In this document: one piece after another, positions 38,159-47,160 of the stretch | Layout of the letters: every line of letters starts with the position of its first letter | Numbering within the stretch: position 1 is the stretch's first letter | Virus record (IMG/VR): IMGVR_UViG_3300005253_000018 | Location: 1-49,225 of that record | From: a virus | Length of the DNA: 49,225 bases | Reading direction: 5' to 3' (one strand) | Made by a program: the position numbers and the translations under genes | The notes under the pieces: generated by a model | Told to the model about the DNA's origin: nothing | The model's input: the letters and a program-made list of their open reading frames with translations, nothing else | Databases searched by the model: none

Positions 38159-38505
38159 TACAGGTTATCTACTTTCACCATGTCACCAGGATTAGCGTTC
38201 TTAATTGCTAGCCAATTTCTATAGGCTGCACTATCCTTATCCGATGGCTCTTCAGCATTAGTCTTTAGCCACGCTTCATAAGTGTCGATGCCATTACTGG
38301 ATTCTCTATACTTTTCAAGTTCTAGCGAGTCTGCTTTTTTTGCGGCTTCTATATCCTTCTTATCAGAGGCCATTACCACCACTGTAGCGTTAGTATAATC
38401 TGCCACTTCTTTCAACGCTGTCTGTATCCGGGTGTGCTCTGTAAGGTTCCCGTTATACTCGCGGCATACTGCACTGATAACTCCTAGTGCTTCGTCAATC
38501 TTCAT
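38158..38505 (-). CDS. Hypothetical protein, 115 aa
   Basis: Helical and charged: MKIDEALGVISAVCREYNGN, RIQTALKEVADYTNATVVVM and KKDIEAAKKADSLELEKYRE, with a C-terminal DSAAYRNWLAIKNANPGDMV. No family recognised. It lies between the small 67-residue gene and the adaptor, so a minor head or tail-completion role is possible. Confidence 0.62.
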   Translation of the reverse strand: MKIDEALGVISAVCREYNGNLTEHTRIQTALKEVADYTNATVVVMASDKKDIEAAKKADSLELEKYRESSNGIDTYEAWLKTNAEEPSDKDSAAYRNWLAIKNANPGDMVKVDNL

Positions 38506-38528
38506 CTGTCTGTCTCCTTATTAAAAAA

Positions 38529-38732
38529 TTATTTACCTAATGCTTTTAGATTCTTGCTGACTTTAGCTACTAGCAATGCAGCAGCGGAAGCCTTGGCTTG
38601 CTTCTCCAGTTCTTTAACTACCACTGCATGGAACTTGGGATCGGTCTCGATTTCCTGAACACGGATCATATCACGGGCACCCTGCTCTACATCCCAGCGA
38701 TCAAACCCACCTATCTTATCGGTATGTGGCAT
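38529..38732 (-). CDS. Small helical protein, 67 aa
   Basis: A short helical product (DRWDVEQGARDMIRVQEIET then VVVKELEKQAKASAAALLVA) with a start after GGGGGC. It lies after the strong hairpin 38750-38800 and before the 115-residue gene. It looks like a small structural accessory, but has no known family. Confidence 0.6.
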   Translation of the reverse strand: MPHTDKIGGFDRWDVEQGARDMIRVQEIETDPKFHAVVVKELEKQAKASAAALLVAKVSKNLKALGK

Positions 38733-38749
38733 AGTAGCCCCCGTAAATT

Positions 38750-38800
38750 AACTGGTCTTACCCCCGAAGTTTAAGGAGACTCAGGGGGCAGGGGCCAGTT
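38750..38800 (-). terminator. Stem-loop between decoration and small genes
   Basis: AACTGG (38750-38755) pairs with CCAGTT (38795-38800), and CCCCC (38761-38765) with GGGGG (38784-38788), with an interior loop. It lies in the space downstream of the decoration gene on the late strand. No T-run follows in that direction, so partial termination or mRNA processing is more likely than a full stop. Confidence 0.5.
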
Positions 38801-38809
38801 ATAGTTAAA

Positions 38810-40075
38810 TTAAGCAAGCTGTGCTACGCGAATCCAGTCTACTGAAAGACTAAAATCAGTTGCATCGCCAGCCTTCAGAGCTATCACAGGATTGAATACC
38901 TTAGCTGTTGGGAAATCAGCGGCGGCAATGTCCGCAGCGGAGATCGCCGTACCAAGTGCAACGCCATCTGCATAACCCTGAATGGTTGTACCATTAAAGT
39001 ACATGCCAAGAGTATTATACGTAGCGGCTACAGGTACCACGTAATCAGGATCGTGCTCATTCTGAGTCTGACCGGTCTCGTCATAAACGAAATCAATGAC
39101 ATCACCATCAGCTTCTTTTCGCTGGAAGCCGAGAGAACCTTCTGCCTGGAGGGTTGCACCGTCAGCTATTAGATCGCCAGCAAGTGCTGATGCCAGCATG
39201 AGCCCAACGAAGTTATTATTCGTAGTATCATCTACATTAAGTGGGGCCACTCTGATCTCGAACGCCCACTTTTTACCACCGGATACAGTGATAGGACATG
39301 GGAACATACACTCAGCACCCTGGTCATTAGTAGTTGTGAAGAATATCAACTCACCTATCGCGGATACACCTAATTTCATCTGCTCGGTAAGAGTTTTACC
39401 GGCAGCAGATGCGGCGTATGTTGCATCAATGAAGTTGTTGGCTGGGAACTCATTACCACGTTTGAAATCTGCTTCAAGTAGCGACCCGGCAAACGGATTT
39501 CTGCGAAGCTCTGCAAGAGGGAAGTTATCCCATATCGCGGCGGTAGGCAACGCTGTTACAGCCCTTGAATTAGCTGATACGATCTCAGCATTAAGTTCGG
39601 CGGGTCCGGTAAACGTAGCCTGAATTGACCCATTAGTGCTGGATCGGTCTATAGTCTGGATAGCTGTACCGATTCGTACAGAACCACTGGACTGGGCGAT
39701 AAAGCTGCCAGCTACCAGATACAGCGGTGTAACATTGATCGTGGCGTTGGCACTGGAAAATACGTTTATGGCCTGACCTCTACGTGTTGGGACATAAATC
39801 TCGATTGAACGAGGACCAGTTACGCCACCGAAATCTTCAGTTACAGTACCAGCGTAGTTTTTGAGATTCGCAGCCGTTGGCTTTTCTACACGTACTGCAC
39901 GTTCACCGTACTCATCAGCCGCTGTCTTGGCGGTTATATTCTGATTGGTGTCAGCGGCTCGTACAGCGTCTACGTTATAGCATAGCTGATAGCCGGCTTT
40001 TAGTTCATCAGTTCCTTCAAAGAACACTCGCTTTGTATTAGTTTTTTCACTTTGTTTTGTTACTTGACTGCCCAT
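38810..40075 (-). CDS. Capsid decoration protein with lectin-like C-terminal domain, 421 aa
   Basis: The first 210 residues (MGSQVTKQSEKTNTKRVFFE, RAVRVEKPTAANLKNYAGTV) look like the trimeric capsid decoration domain found after major capsid genes. Residues 235-421 are a concanavalin-like jelly-roll (GKKWAFEIRVAPLNVDD, NTLGMYFNGTTIQGYADGVA, KAGDATDFSLSVDWIRVAQL). Such added domains on a head protein may bind sugars in the habitat or host surface. A hairpin follows the gene and another lies between it and the capsid gene. Confidence 0.65.
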   Translation of the reverse strand: MGSQVTKQSEKTNTKRVFFEGTDELKAGYQLCYNVDAVRAADTNQNITAKTAADEYGERAVRVEKPTAANLKNYAGTVTEDFGGVTGPRSIEIYVPTRRGQAINVFSSANATINVTPLYLVAGSFIAQSSGSVRIGTAIQTIDRSSTNGSIQATFTGPAELNAEIVSANSRAVTALPTAAIWDNFPLAELRRNPFAGSLLEADFKRGNEFPANNFIDATYAASAAGKTLTEQMKLGVSAIGELIFFTTTNDQGAECMFPCPITVSGGKKWAFEIRVAPLNVDDTTNNNFVGLMLASALAGDLIADGATLQAEGSLGFQRKEADGDVIDFVYDETGQTQNEHDPDYVVPVAATYNTLGMYFNGTTIQGYADGVALGTAISAADIAAADFPTAKVFNPVIALKAGDATDFSLSVDWIRVAQLA

Positions 40076-40118
40076 TTTGTTTCTCCTAGAGGGGGTAGAC
40101 CCCTGAATAGTAGATTAA

Positions 40119-40143
40119 GGGACGACCCACAATGGATCGTCCC
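40119..40143 (-). terminator. Hairpin after the major capsid gene
   Basis: GGGACGA (40119-40125) pairs with TCGTCCC (40137-40143) with a short, partly paired loop, 13 bases beyond the capsid stop codon on the late strand. TTAATCT follows. It fits a partial terminator that raises capsid over downstream products. Confidence 0.6.
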
Positions 40144-40155
40144 CGGATACTCTTA

Positions 40156-41247
40156 TTAAGACGTATGTGCTTTATGCAATACAAAACCGCATGTACGCCT
40201 GTTTAAACACAGGTTGTTATGTGATCCATCAAGGAACACTGTGAACGTTGTATGCTGTCCACGGTCCGTCATAGCTTCGCCCTCTTCCATCCAGTAACCT
40301 TCGTGAGTTACAGGTATGAACTTAGCGAAGTCAACAAAGTATAGTGGATCATTGTCAGCGTTCTCAAGCTGTGGTACAAAAATTACTGGTGCTCTGTTAA
40401 GGAACACTAAAGCGGCATCCACGGTAAGCATACCCATGGCCTCTTTACCCTTATGGTTATCGTCCTTCTGATCGGCGAGGTCCATCAAATCTGCTGCTAC
40501 ATTTGAGCTCGTATACCATCTTTTCTGTGCGGTCCTGGTATTAGCTGGGTCGTTTATGATGATCGGTGGTTTAAAATTAGTCAACATCGCCGCGATACGT
40601 GCCTGTTTTAGCATGGCGTTGTCGATCTTGGTATACGCAGCAGCATAGTTACGCCACTTAGCTTCAGTAGCTGCATCAACACCAGCAGCGACAGTAGCTG
40701 TGGTACCATCTTGGAATACGATAGTCGTACCAGCAAAACCGCTAACTGTGCCAGCATCTGTTTGGGTCTTAGTAAGCTGCGTAATGTAATATGGAACACC
40801 AAACGGATTGAGATCATCGGCAGCCTTGTTAGGTGTCTTCCATGCACGGCTCTCGATCAAGTTAGCCAAAGAGTTCAAGCCGTCTACTCTACGAGATTGA
40901 AGCAAGTCAATGAAGCCCTTAGCGTTGCCCTTGTTACGCAGAATTTCCTGTTTATCCCACGAGTAGTTAGTGCCGATACTGGTCCAGGGAACCGTGATCG
41001 TGCTCATCTGGTTGCCTACACTTGGCTCATCCGTATCGAACAGTCTACGGTAGCGTGCATTTCCTGTTTCATCGAACATGATCTTACGCTCGATCTGGGT
41101 ACCGCCGTCTATCTTCATGCTCTCGTTATTATAGATACGAGTGAACTCAAAGTCCTGGTTATCCCACCCCACTTCAAACTCCTGATTCGGTAGATCAGGT
41201 AATGTGGTGTCAATTAAAAGTTGTAACTCGGAATTTTTAACTCCCAT
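40156..41247 (-). CDS. Major capsid protein (HK97-fold type), 363 aa
   Basis: By place (portal, scaffold, then this) and by sequence it is the major head protein: MGVKNSELQLLIDTTLPDLP, FEFTRIYNNESMKIDGGTQI, the Asp/Glu-rich E-loop region with YRRLFDTDEPSVGNQMS and the domain ending GSHNNLCLNRRTCGFVLHKA. A hairpin follows to shape its expression and a promoter lies upstream of the scaffold. Length (363) is usual for podovirus heads. The initiating ATG is preceded by GAGGAAATTAA. Confidence 0.82.
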   Translation of the reverse strand: MGVKNSELQLLIDTTLPDLPNQEFEVGWDNQDFEFTRIYNNESMKIDGGTQIERKIMFDETGNARYRRLFDTDEPSVGNQMSTITVPWTSIGTNYSWDKQEILRNKGNAKGFIDLLQSRRVDGLNSLANLIESRAWKTPNKAADDLNPFGVPYYITQLTKTQTDAGTVSGFAGTTIVFQDGTTATVAAGVDAATEAKWRNYAAAYTKIDNAMLKQARIAAMLTNFKPPIIINDPANTRTAQKRWYTSSNVAADLMDLADQKDDNHKGKEAMGMLTVDAALVFLNRAPVIFVPQLENADNDPLYFVDFAKFIPVTHEGYWMEEGEAMTDRGQHTTFTVFLDGSHNNLCLNRRTCGFVLHKAHTS

Positions 41248-41280
41248 TTAATTTCCTCTTTCTTACTTGTAAAACTCAGG

Positions 41281-42369
41281 TTACTTGAATATCTTGTCAA
41301 GACGCTCTTGTGCTCTGCTTTCTATTTTAGCCTGAGTCTTTGGTTTGTCATCTTGTTCATCTTGTTTTCTAGCTTGTGAATCAGGCTTGAATGTTATGCC
41401 GGCCTCCCTCTTTTTCAGAGTGGCCTTTATACCAATCTCTACAGCCTTTTTCAAAAACTCACTTGACACAATCGTATGTGCAGCTTCCATAGCTTCAGCA
41501 TTCGTTATGTCGTCACCTTGAAGAGCTTTACCAGCGGCGATCTGATCTGCTACTACCATGACTTTAGACCTGTTATCGAACTGGCCCCCAGTCAGGCTGT
41601 CCCAGTTGTTACCCTCGGACTTGCCGTAGAACTCTTCATAAAACTTGGTCTGGTCTGATGAGAAGAACCCTGAAATTTCAGATACCAAGGCTTCCTGTTC
41701 AGCTTTGCTAACTGGTGGTGCTTCACTCGCCTTCAGCTTTAACTCGGACAACTCTATTTTTAGGTCCTCGTTAGCCTGGGCTATGCTCTTGATTGTATCT
41801 ACAATGGGGTCGTCCTTGTAGGCTTCTTCAAGCTTGCTAAAGTCCACTGTTGGTTTGTTATCAACAGGTTTCTCTTCAGACTTTACAGCAGGTGCCGGCT
41901 TATCCATAGATTTACGTCCAATCTCAGCGAACTTAACGTTGAGACTGTTAGTAGAGTCATGGATTCTACCAAGCGTTTTGAGCGTGAGCTCCGGGTTAGC
42001 TTTGAACTGTTCAGCTATATCCTTTTCAGTCCAACCTTGATTGATGGCAGTTCGGCGGTAGGCTTCGGGTACTATTACTTCAGTATCCTTTTCCTCAGCA
42101 TCCTCTTTGTCATCAGTTTTATCAGGTTCTGGTTCAGCGTCTACATCAGTGTCCTCTGCTGCTGGAGTCTCCGGGGGAGTATCAGTATCTTCCGATGCTG
42201 CCGGTTCATCCAGGGTAGGAGAGGGATCATCACCTAATGCGTCTAGCCGATCCTCGACCTTCTTTAATAGTTCATCTTCACTTTTCACTGTTTCTTCTGC
42301 GGCTGCGGCTCTGGCTGCGGCTGTGGGTGATTCTACATCAGTGGCAATTTCGTCTGCTGTCTTTGGCAT
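41281..42369 (-). CDS. Scaffolding protein, 362 aa
   Basis: Strongly acidic first half (DEPAASEDTDTPPETPAAED, ETPAAEDTDVDAEPEPDKTD) followed by long helices (KLEEAYKDDPIVDTIKSIAQ, NEDLKIELSELKLKASE) and a basic C-terminal end (IESRAQERLDKIFK), the layout of podoviral head scaffolds. It lies between portal and capsid, with its own promoter 38 bases upstream. The basic end would contact the capsid. Confidence 0.85.
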   Translation of the reverse strand: MPKTADEIATDVESPTAAARAAAAEETVKSEDELLKKVEDRLDALGDDPSPTLDEPAASEDTDTPPETPAAEDTDVDAEPEPDKTDDKEDAEEKDTEVIVPEAYRRTAINQGWTEKDIAEQFKANPELTLKTLGRIHDSTNSLNVKFAEIGRKSMDKPAPAVKSEEKPVDNKPTVDFSKLEEAYKDDPIVDTIKSIAQANEDLKIELSELKLKASEAPPVSKAEQEALVSEISGFFSSDQTKFYEEFYGKSEGNNWDSLTGGQFDNRSKVMVVADQIAAGKALQGDDITNAEAMEAAHTIVSSEFLKKAVEIGIKATLKKREAGITFKPDSQARKQDEQDDKPKTQAKIESRAQERLDKIFK

Positions 42370-42406
42370 TTCGGTCTCCTTTTAAAAACTCTGATTCACG
42401 TCGTAC

Positions 42407-42435
42407 ATTATACCATAATACTACACGAAAGTCAA
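42407..42435 (-). promoter_or_regulatory. Sigma70-type promoter for scaffold and capsid
   Basis: On the - strand TTGACT (42435-42430), a 17-base spacer ending TATGG, then TATAAT (42412-42407), an extended -10 type. It lies in the 62-base gap between the zinc-ribbon gene and the scaffold start at 42369. Its -35, spacer length, TATGG and -10 are identical to those of the promoter at 48256-48284. Confidence 0.88.
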
Positions 42436-42806
42436 GTACTTTTTATAATTTTACCTCTCCTTTTTTTCCTCTGCGTACATTTTACAAACCCAGTTTTCTC
42501 CAGATAATCATCGTGTTGCTTGAAGTTATCAAACTGAGGTCGCCCATCTTTATGTACCTTTATATCAGGGAACAGCTTATTATGCTCAGCAATCTGACTC
42601 GGGTGCATAGCAAGGCTATCAGAGATCAGGGGTTTACCATATCTATCACCTGATGAATATTTAGCCTCGGCTGCTAAATTTCTATCCAGGATAGCCTTGC
42701 ATCCGCCGAATCCATTGCATCTTTCCAATTTATCATACTCAGACATGGGTTTAACAATATTCCGATGCAATCCGCACTCTGGGCATACGTAACAATACTC
42801 TGGCAT
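42432..42806 (-). CDS. FmdB-like zinc-ribbon protein, 124 aa
   Basis: The start at 42806 follows AAGGAGATAAAT and is preferred over an earlier frame opening. The N-terminus MPEYCYVCPECGLHRNIVKP then LERCNGFGGCKAIL is a FmdB-type zinc ribbon (C-x2-C ... C-x4-C). The rest is helical (AEHNKLFPDIKVHKDGRPQF). Many podoviruses have such a gene next to the portal, where its role is unknown. The last four bases overlap the -35 element of the scaffold promoter. Confidence 0.72.
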   Translation of the reverse strand: MPEYCYVCPECGLHRNIVKPMSEYDKLERCNGFGGCKAILDRNLAAEAKYSSGDRYGKPLISDSLAMHPSQIAEHNKLFPDIKVHKDGRPQFDNFKQHDDYLEKTGFVKCTQRKKRRGKIIKST

Positions 42807-42816
42807 ATTTATCTCC

Positions 42817-44613
42817 TTAAACTGCTCTCGCTGATTGTGACTGAGCCGCCACTGCCTGGCGATCAGAGTTTCTATCCTGTACCGGGGTGGTAGTTTTAGG
42901 GCCACCTGGGAACTCACCATTCTGCTGCACGCCGGCTGCTTTGCCCTTACCCTGGTTCTGCGGACCAAGCATTACCTGAAGTTTCAATCGCTGCTGAAAT
43001 TCAGGATCATCAAACATCGTTCTGATCCAATCACCAATGTCCATCTCTTCAGCCAGTCGTGTCAGATAATCCTGGACATTAAACGGTACACCAAGCTGTA
43101 ACATCGACTGTGCAGCTATGGAAACTTGCGGTAAAATCTTCGTTGTGAACTCGATAACACGTCTTGCTCTAATATTCGGATCGAGCCTACGCATGGACTT
43201 CTGTACCAGTTTGAAACTATACTCTAGGAAATCACCCCTACGCTGTTCTGGTGTAAGAAATACCTGAACATCCTTTGCACCCGTTGGCCTATGGATAAGT
43301 GGCAAGTTGATAAGCGGATCAGTATGCAGATACCAGGCGATTTTCTTGCTCACACCACTGGTGGTGTCATAGACCATATCAATAACATCGTTCATACTCA
43401 CACCAGCATTGGCCTGGAGTATTTCTGCCTGAGTAGCAGTCTCTGCATCCGAACTTACACCGGCAAGCTGATCCGGGTTTCCCGCCATAAAGTTGAACCA
43501 TACCTGTAATTGATTGGTCCACTGTATATTTTCGTTCCTTATACCACCATTGGATTTTACTTCTATGCCCTTCGGATCAGTCGATGCTATCATATCCCCA
43601 TCGACGGCATCTTTGAAATCCTGGGCCTCGTCAGCATTTGCAGGGTTATAAAATGTTACATCCTTCTGTCTGTCACCCTGTTCAGAGTTCTTTACAAACA
43701 TCCTGTTAGCCATTCTATGAAGATCGAATATTATACTAACCGGTGCCACTGGCAGTGGATTATTCGGGACTGGCTGCGTAAGGGACAGGAAATCATAAGG
43801 TCCCATATCCGGTCCGCCGTATTCAATATTCGCCAAAAACTTGGTGGATTTCTGCACAAACGGATCAGGCATCGTTATGATACTATCGGTGGGCTTAAAC
43901 CATATCTGCACAACATCAACGTAATCGAATATATCGTGCATTACATTACCACTAAGGTGCTTTTTAGTCATATTCTCGACTCTCGCACCAGGCCCGGCGT
44001 TAGTAGAATCAGTGGTATTACTCACGGACTTAGGAAGCTTCATAACGAGATCATGGTCGTAGGAGTCACTATCCAGCAGGACCTGTCGCGGGACCCGTGA
44101 TTTATCGCCGAGGAACGTGGACATATCAAAGCTCACAGCCAGCGGATCGAATGTGAAATTATCCAGGTCGACATGCTCAGAATATATCTGCCCAGGGTCG
44201 ATGTCTACATCCTGGAATGAAAAACACTGTCCGGTGCTGCACATCCCCGTTTTCATTATACCGAACGCGAACATAGCATCTACGATCAGAGTACGCAATT
44301 CCTTGTGAATCTTGATATCACGCTGAACGGAATCCACGCCAAGACTGAGTAATTCGGCGTAATCAGCATTCTGAACGTTATCAGTGGTGATCCTGTTGGT
44401 AGGGGATCGCATGATAATCTGGGGAACGATGGCCCGTATCGCGTTGAATATGAGATTAATGGGCTCTTCACCCATGATTCCGTGGTTATTACGGTAATAC
44501 TGGCCCACGTATTCCCTGATGAACAGTGCCCGGGCACGCCGATATGTGCGTAATCGCAAGAATCCCTGGCGTACTGCTTCCTGTAGCTTATCCGGGCTTA
44601 TGTTTAGTGCCAT
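42817..44613 (-). CDS. Portal protein, 598 aa
   Basis: Shows the layout of a podoviral portal: an N-terminal Leu/Arg-rich crown contact (LQEAVRQGFLRLRTYRRARA), LIFNAIRAIVPQIIMRSPTN, the wing and stem region (HRMANRMFVKNSEQGDRQKD) and a C-terminal Gln-rich tail (GPQNQGKGKAAGVQQNGEFP). It lies between terminase and scaffold as in most tailed phages. The size is usual. The dodecameric ring is the DNA gate and contacts the adaptor. Confidence 0.88.
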   Translation of the reverse strand: MALNISPDKLQEAVRQGFLRLRTYRRARALFIREYVGQYYRNNHGIMGEEPINLIFNAIRAIVPQIIMRSPTNRITTDNVQNADYAELLSLGVDSVQRDIKIHKELRTLIVDAMFAFGIMKTGMCSTGQCFSFQDVDIDPGQIYSEHVDLDNFTFDPLAVSFDMSTFLGDKSRVPRQVLLDSDSYDHDLVMKLPKSVSNTTDSTNAGPGARVENMTKKHLSGNVMHDIFDYVDVVQIWFKPTDSIITMPDPFVQKSTKFLANIEYGGPDMGPYDFLSLTQPVPNNPLPVAPVSIIFDLHRMANRMFVKNSEQGDRQKDVTFYNPANADEAQDFKDAVDGDMIASTDPKGIEVKSNGGIRNENIQWTNQLQVWFNFMAGNPDQLAGVSSDAETATQAEILQANAGVSMNDVIDMVYDTTSGVSKKIAWYLHTDPLINLPLIHRPTGAKDVQVFLTPEQRRGDFLEYSFKLVQKSMRRLDPNIRARRVIEFTTKILPQVSIAAQSMLQLGVPFNVQDYLTRLAEEMDIGDWIRTMFDDPEFQQRLKLQVMLGPQNQGKGKAAGVQQNGEFPGGPKTTTPVQDRNSDRQAVAAQSQSARAV

Positions 44614-44643
44614 ATTCTACTCCGTAATATTAAATTCTGGTAT

Positions 44644-44856
44644 TCACGCTATTTTTCGCCAGCATGTTTTATCCGGGCCCTCATATTCGTTCCCAGCCAC
44701 ACACCCAACCATTTCCTTGCCTTCTGTTTCAACAGGAAACTTCTTTTTGATTATGTCTTCGATCTCAGTGTATAATTGAAACTCCCTACGCTCCGAAAAA
44801 TCAAGTGTCAATATCGTGTCTGTCTCTTTAATTGTTTGTCTGAAATCTCTTGCCAT
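44644..44856 (-). CDS. Small hypothetical protein, 70 aa
   Basis: Between terminase and portal. The product is charged (MARDFRQTIKETDTILTLDF, YTEIEDIIKKKFPVETEGK) with two cysteines near the end (GCVAGNEYEGPDKTCW). No family recognised. Head-completion or portal-associated roles are seen for small genes in this place, but nothing in the sequence shows it. Confidence 0.65.
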   Translation of the reverse strand: MARDFRQTIKETDTILTLDFSERREFQLYTEIEDIIKKKFPVETEGKEMVGCVAGNEYEGPDKTCWRKIA

Positions 44857-44867
44857 CTCAGTTCTCC

Positions 44868-46793
44868 TTAAACAAAGCTATACGATTTTCTAAACGAACT
44901 CTTGTTCTTCTTCTTATCCTTATCTCGTCGCTTTTTGCGACCACCTGCGGAGTTCTCCGGGCAAGCCGGCTTATCGTGTTTCACACGCATCGTACCCTTT
45001 ATACCTTCAAGACTTAAAGCATCAGCGATAACTCTATCACCGTGAGTCTTTTTAGCTACAGAGGATTCCTCGTACAATGCTGCCGGACCCATGCCGCCGT
45101 CCTTATAATTTATGTAATATGTCGCTTCTGTAAGGGCTATTTCACTGTGGTTTATGTATCCACCCTGTGACAAGATGGTGTTATACTGACCAAGTAATAG
45201 AGGTTTAGTGCTGGTATTAGAGTGCCACCCGGGTTTCCTGGTCTTTTTAGCTACGACAGTTTTCTCATCCACATGCCTGTAATAATATGGATACCTCAGA
45301 TTAGTTACGATCTCGCGGCTGAAGTTCAAACCCGGATCGCCATTCATCTCCCAGATAACAAATGGTATACGCTTAGGACAGGCCCCGCCTACCCATAGTG
45401 CGATAGCGACGGCGATCCTCGCGGCCTCGTGCGGCGGCGTGTTCGCGTCGGCCCATTCTCCTACCTTCTCCCCGGTTTCGTTGCATAAGATCGAGAATAC
45501 GGTGTTGGACGCTCCCTGGCCCTTTGAGATGTCAATGCCTATCGTATAATGCTTGGTCTGGTCGAGCCGGCCATTTATCAGGTTTACCCAAAGTAACAGG
45601 GGGCCACCCACGGTACGGTGGGTTTTTATCTTGGACAGCCTACGTGATCGGATTATCTCCGGTATCTGAGCATTTGGTATCATACGATCAAATGCTACTT
45701 TCATCTTTATCTTAGGGGGCCTGGCGAACAAAGCTTTGTGATTCTCCACGATACGAACATCAAATACAGTCGATCCTGATTCAATATCGTTCATGTCGAT
45801 CTCCTGAGCCATCTCTTTGGGGGATCGCCGCTTCTGCTCATTCTCGTACCACGGAGATGTTATGCTATACTCACCGGTTATATCGTTCTGAATTACTCGC
45901 CGTCCCACACCCTTCTCCGGATGTTCATACCATGGGAGCCTGATAACTTTGATCTGGCCACTAGCCAGCCACCTGCTGTATTCGGTACCCGCACCACATG
46001 GAGTAGAATTAACTATACGACAGGGGGTTACGTCGGCTGTTGCTGATCGTATAGCCTGGCCATTATCGACCTTTGCAAACTCATCCAACAATACAGCTTT
46101 ACGCCTATCGCCTGATGCTGCGTTCGCTGTGGTGGCCTCGCCATCAATTACGCTCTTGTTAAGGGCATTTTTCATGTGCATCTTCTTGCGATGCTTCTCG
46201 CCTGGTCTGCATCCAGGGGGTACCATCCAGTCGGGTAGCCATTCATTGATGTAGTCATGTTTCTGGAACAGGGCCTTCATATTACCACGTAAATCAACAT
46301 AATCTTCCACGCGAGATAGCTCAAGCAGCATAGTATCAGGGTAGAATAGCCATTGATGGTGGAAAGTACCAAGGTCGATCCATGATGCACCCATATCACG
46401 ACTCTTCTTAAACCCTAGATCGTAACCTGAATTTATGGCATCCTCTATATTTAGGATGGACCCATCTTGAACTTCCCAGGTAATAAATGGCATGTTAGGC
46501 ATCTTAGCCGGAACTGGAGAATTGGTAATCGGGTCCACATCGAACTGTCTAAACGTCCATATGAACGCATTAAACCAGAAAAGTATAGACGCAGAACACG
46601 CAGCCATCAGATCATTCTGTAGGATCGGGTCCTTCTCTGCTCGCTTTATGAGGTTTATACGCCATTCCAGATTTTCATCCAAACATTTAGGAACTTTCAG
46701 GCCAGTAACCGGATCGGTCCATATCTTTGGAACATCAGGGAATGGTTCACTCAGCGTCGGACGTAGCTGACTCAATTCGCTTTTTTGCTGCAT
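44868..46793 (-). CDS. terL: Terminase large subunit, 641 aa
   Basis: ATP-driven packaging motor. Residues 127-138 form the Walker A-type loop (GFKKSRDMGASW), and AVLLDEFAKV holds Walker B D237-E238. The nuclease half has D421 (YTIGIDISKGQG) and a later HGDRVIADALS near residue 596, the acidic residues of the RNase H-like nuclease. The tail is basic (GGRKKRRDKDKKKNKSSFRK). ATG at 46793 is preferred over a GTG three bases upstream. The start lies 46 bases inside the small terminase gene. Confidence 0.93.
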   Translation of the reverse strand: MQQKSELSQLRPTLSEPFPDVPKIWTDPVTGLKVPKCLDENLEWRINLIKRAEKDPILQNDLMAACSASILFWFNAFIWTFRQFDVDPITNSPVPAKMPNMPFITWEVQDGSILNIEDAINSGYDLGFKKSRDMGASWIDLGTFHHQWLFYPDTMLLELSRVEDYVDLRGNMKALFQKHDYINEWLPDWMVPPGCRPGEKHRKKMHMKNALNKSVIDGEATTANAASGDRRKAVLLDEFAKVDNGQAIRSATADVTPCRIVNSTPCGAGTEYSRWLASGQIKVIRLPWYEHPEKGVGRRVIQNDITGEYSITSPWYENEQKRRSPKEMAQEIDMNDIESGSTVFDVRIVENHKALFARPPKIKMKVAFDRMIPNAQIPEIIRSRRLSKIKTHRTVGGPLLLWVNLINGRLDQTKHYTIGIDISKGQGASNTVFSILCNETGEKVGEWADANTPPHEAARIAVAIALWVGGACPKRIPFVIWEMNGDPGLNFSREIVTNLRYPYYYRHVDEKTVVAKKTRKPGWHSNTSTKPLLLGQYNTILSQGGYINHSEIALTEATYYINYKDGGMGPAALYEESSVAKKTHGDRVIADALSLEGIKGTMRVKHDKPACPENSAGGRKKRRDKDKKKNKSSFRKSYSFV

Positions 46794-47160
46794 CACTCAT
46801 CTTCTCTGATAGTGGTCGTTCTTTATTATCTTTGTCTGCCGTGTTTACTCTGCCTTCTAATCGGTCGAATAACATGCTGATCGCCCATCGTTCCGGTTTG
46901 TATTCTACTTTCTTGTTCGTATCCTTGTCTACCTTCGTATATCCAAGAGCCTTGTCCCACACCATTGCGGCCAGAACCTGCTGTTTCGTTAGGGGGTTGC
47001 CCTCGTCATCGACAGAATGTGCCAGATGTGCCAGCCGTTTTAGCTCTGTGGTCAGGAGTTTCCCGGTTATTTCACCCTTACGGCTATTTTCCGGCTTATT
47101 CTCGGGCTTATCCGGTTTCTTACGCTTCGGTGGGACTCTAGGGGGTTTTTTATCAGGCAT
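46747..47160 (-). CDS. Terminase small subunit candidate, 137 aa
   Basis: Lies just upstream of terL and overlaps it. Begins with a basic Pro/Lys-rich tail (PRVPPKRKKPDKPENKPENS), then LTKQQVLAAMVWDKALGYTK and ERWAISMLFDRLEGRVNT, a helical pattern common in phage genes at the small-terminase position. It should recognise the packaging site. ATG at 47160 shares a base with the preceding TGA (TGATG). Confidence 0.7.
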   Translation of the reverse strand: MPDKKPPRVPPKRKKPDKPENKPENSRKGEITGKLLTTELKRLAHLAHSVDDEGNPLTKQQVLAAMVWDKALGYTKVDKDTNKKVEYKPERWAISMLFDRLEGRVNTADKDNKERPLSEKMSDAAKKRIESATSDAE

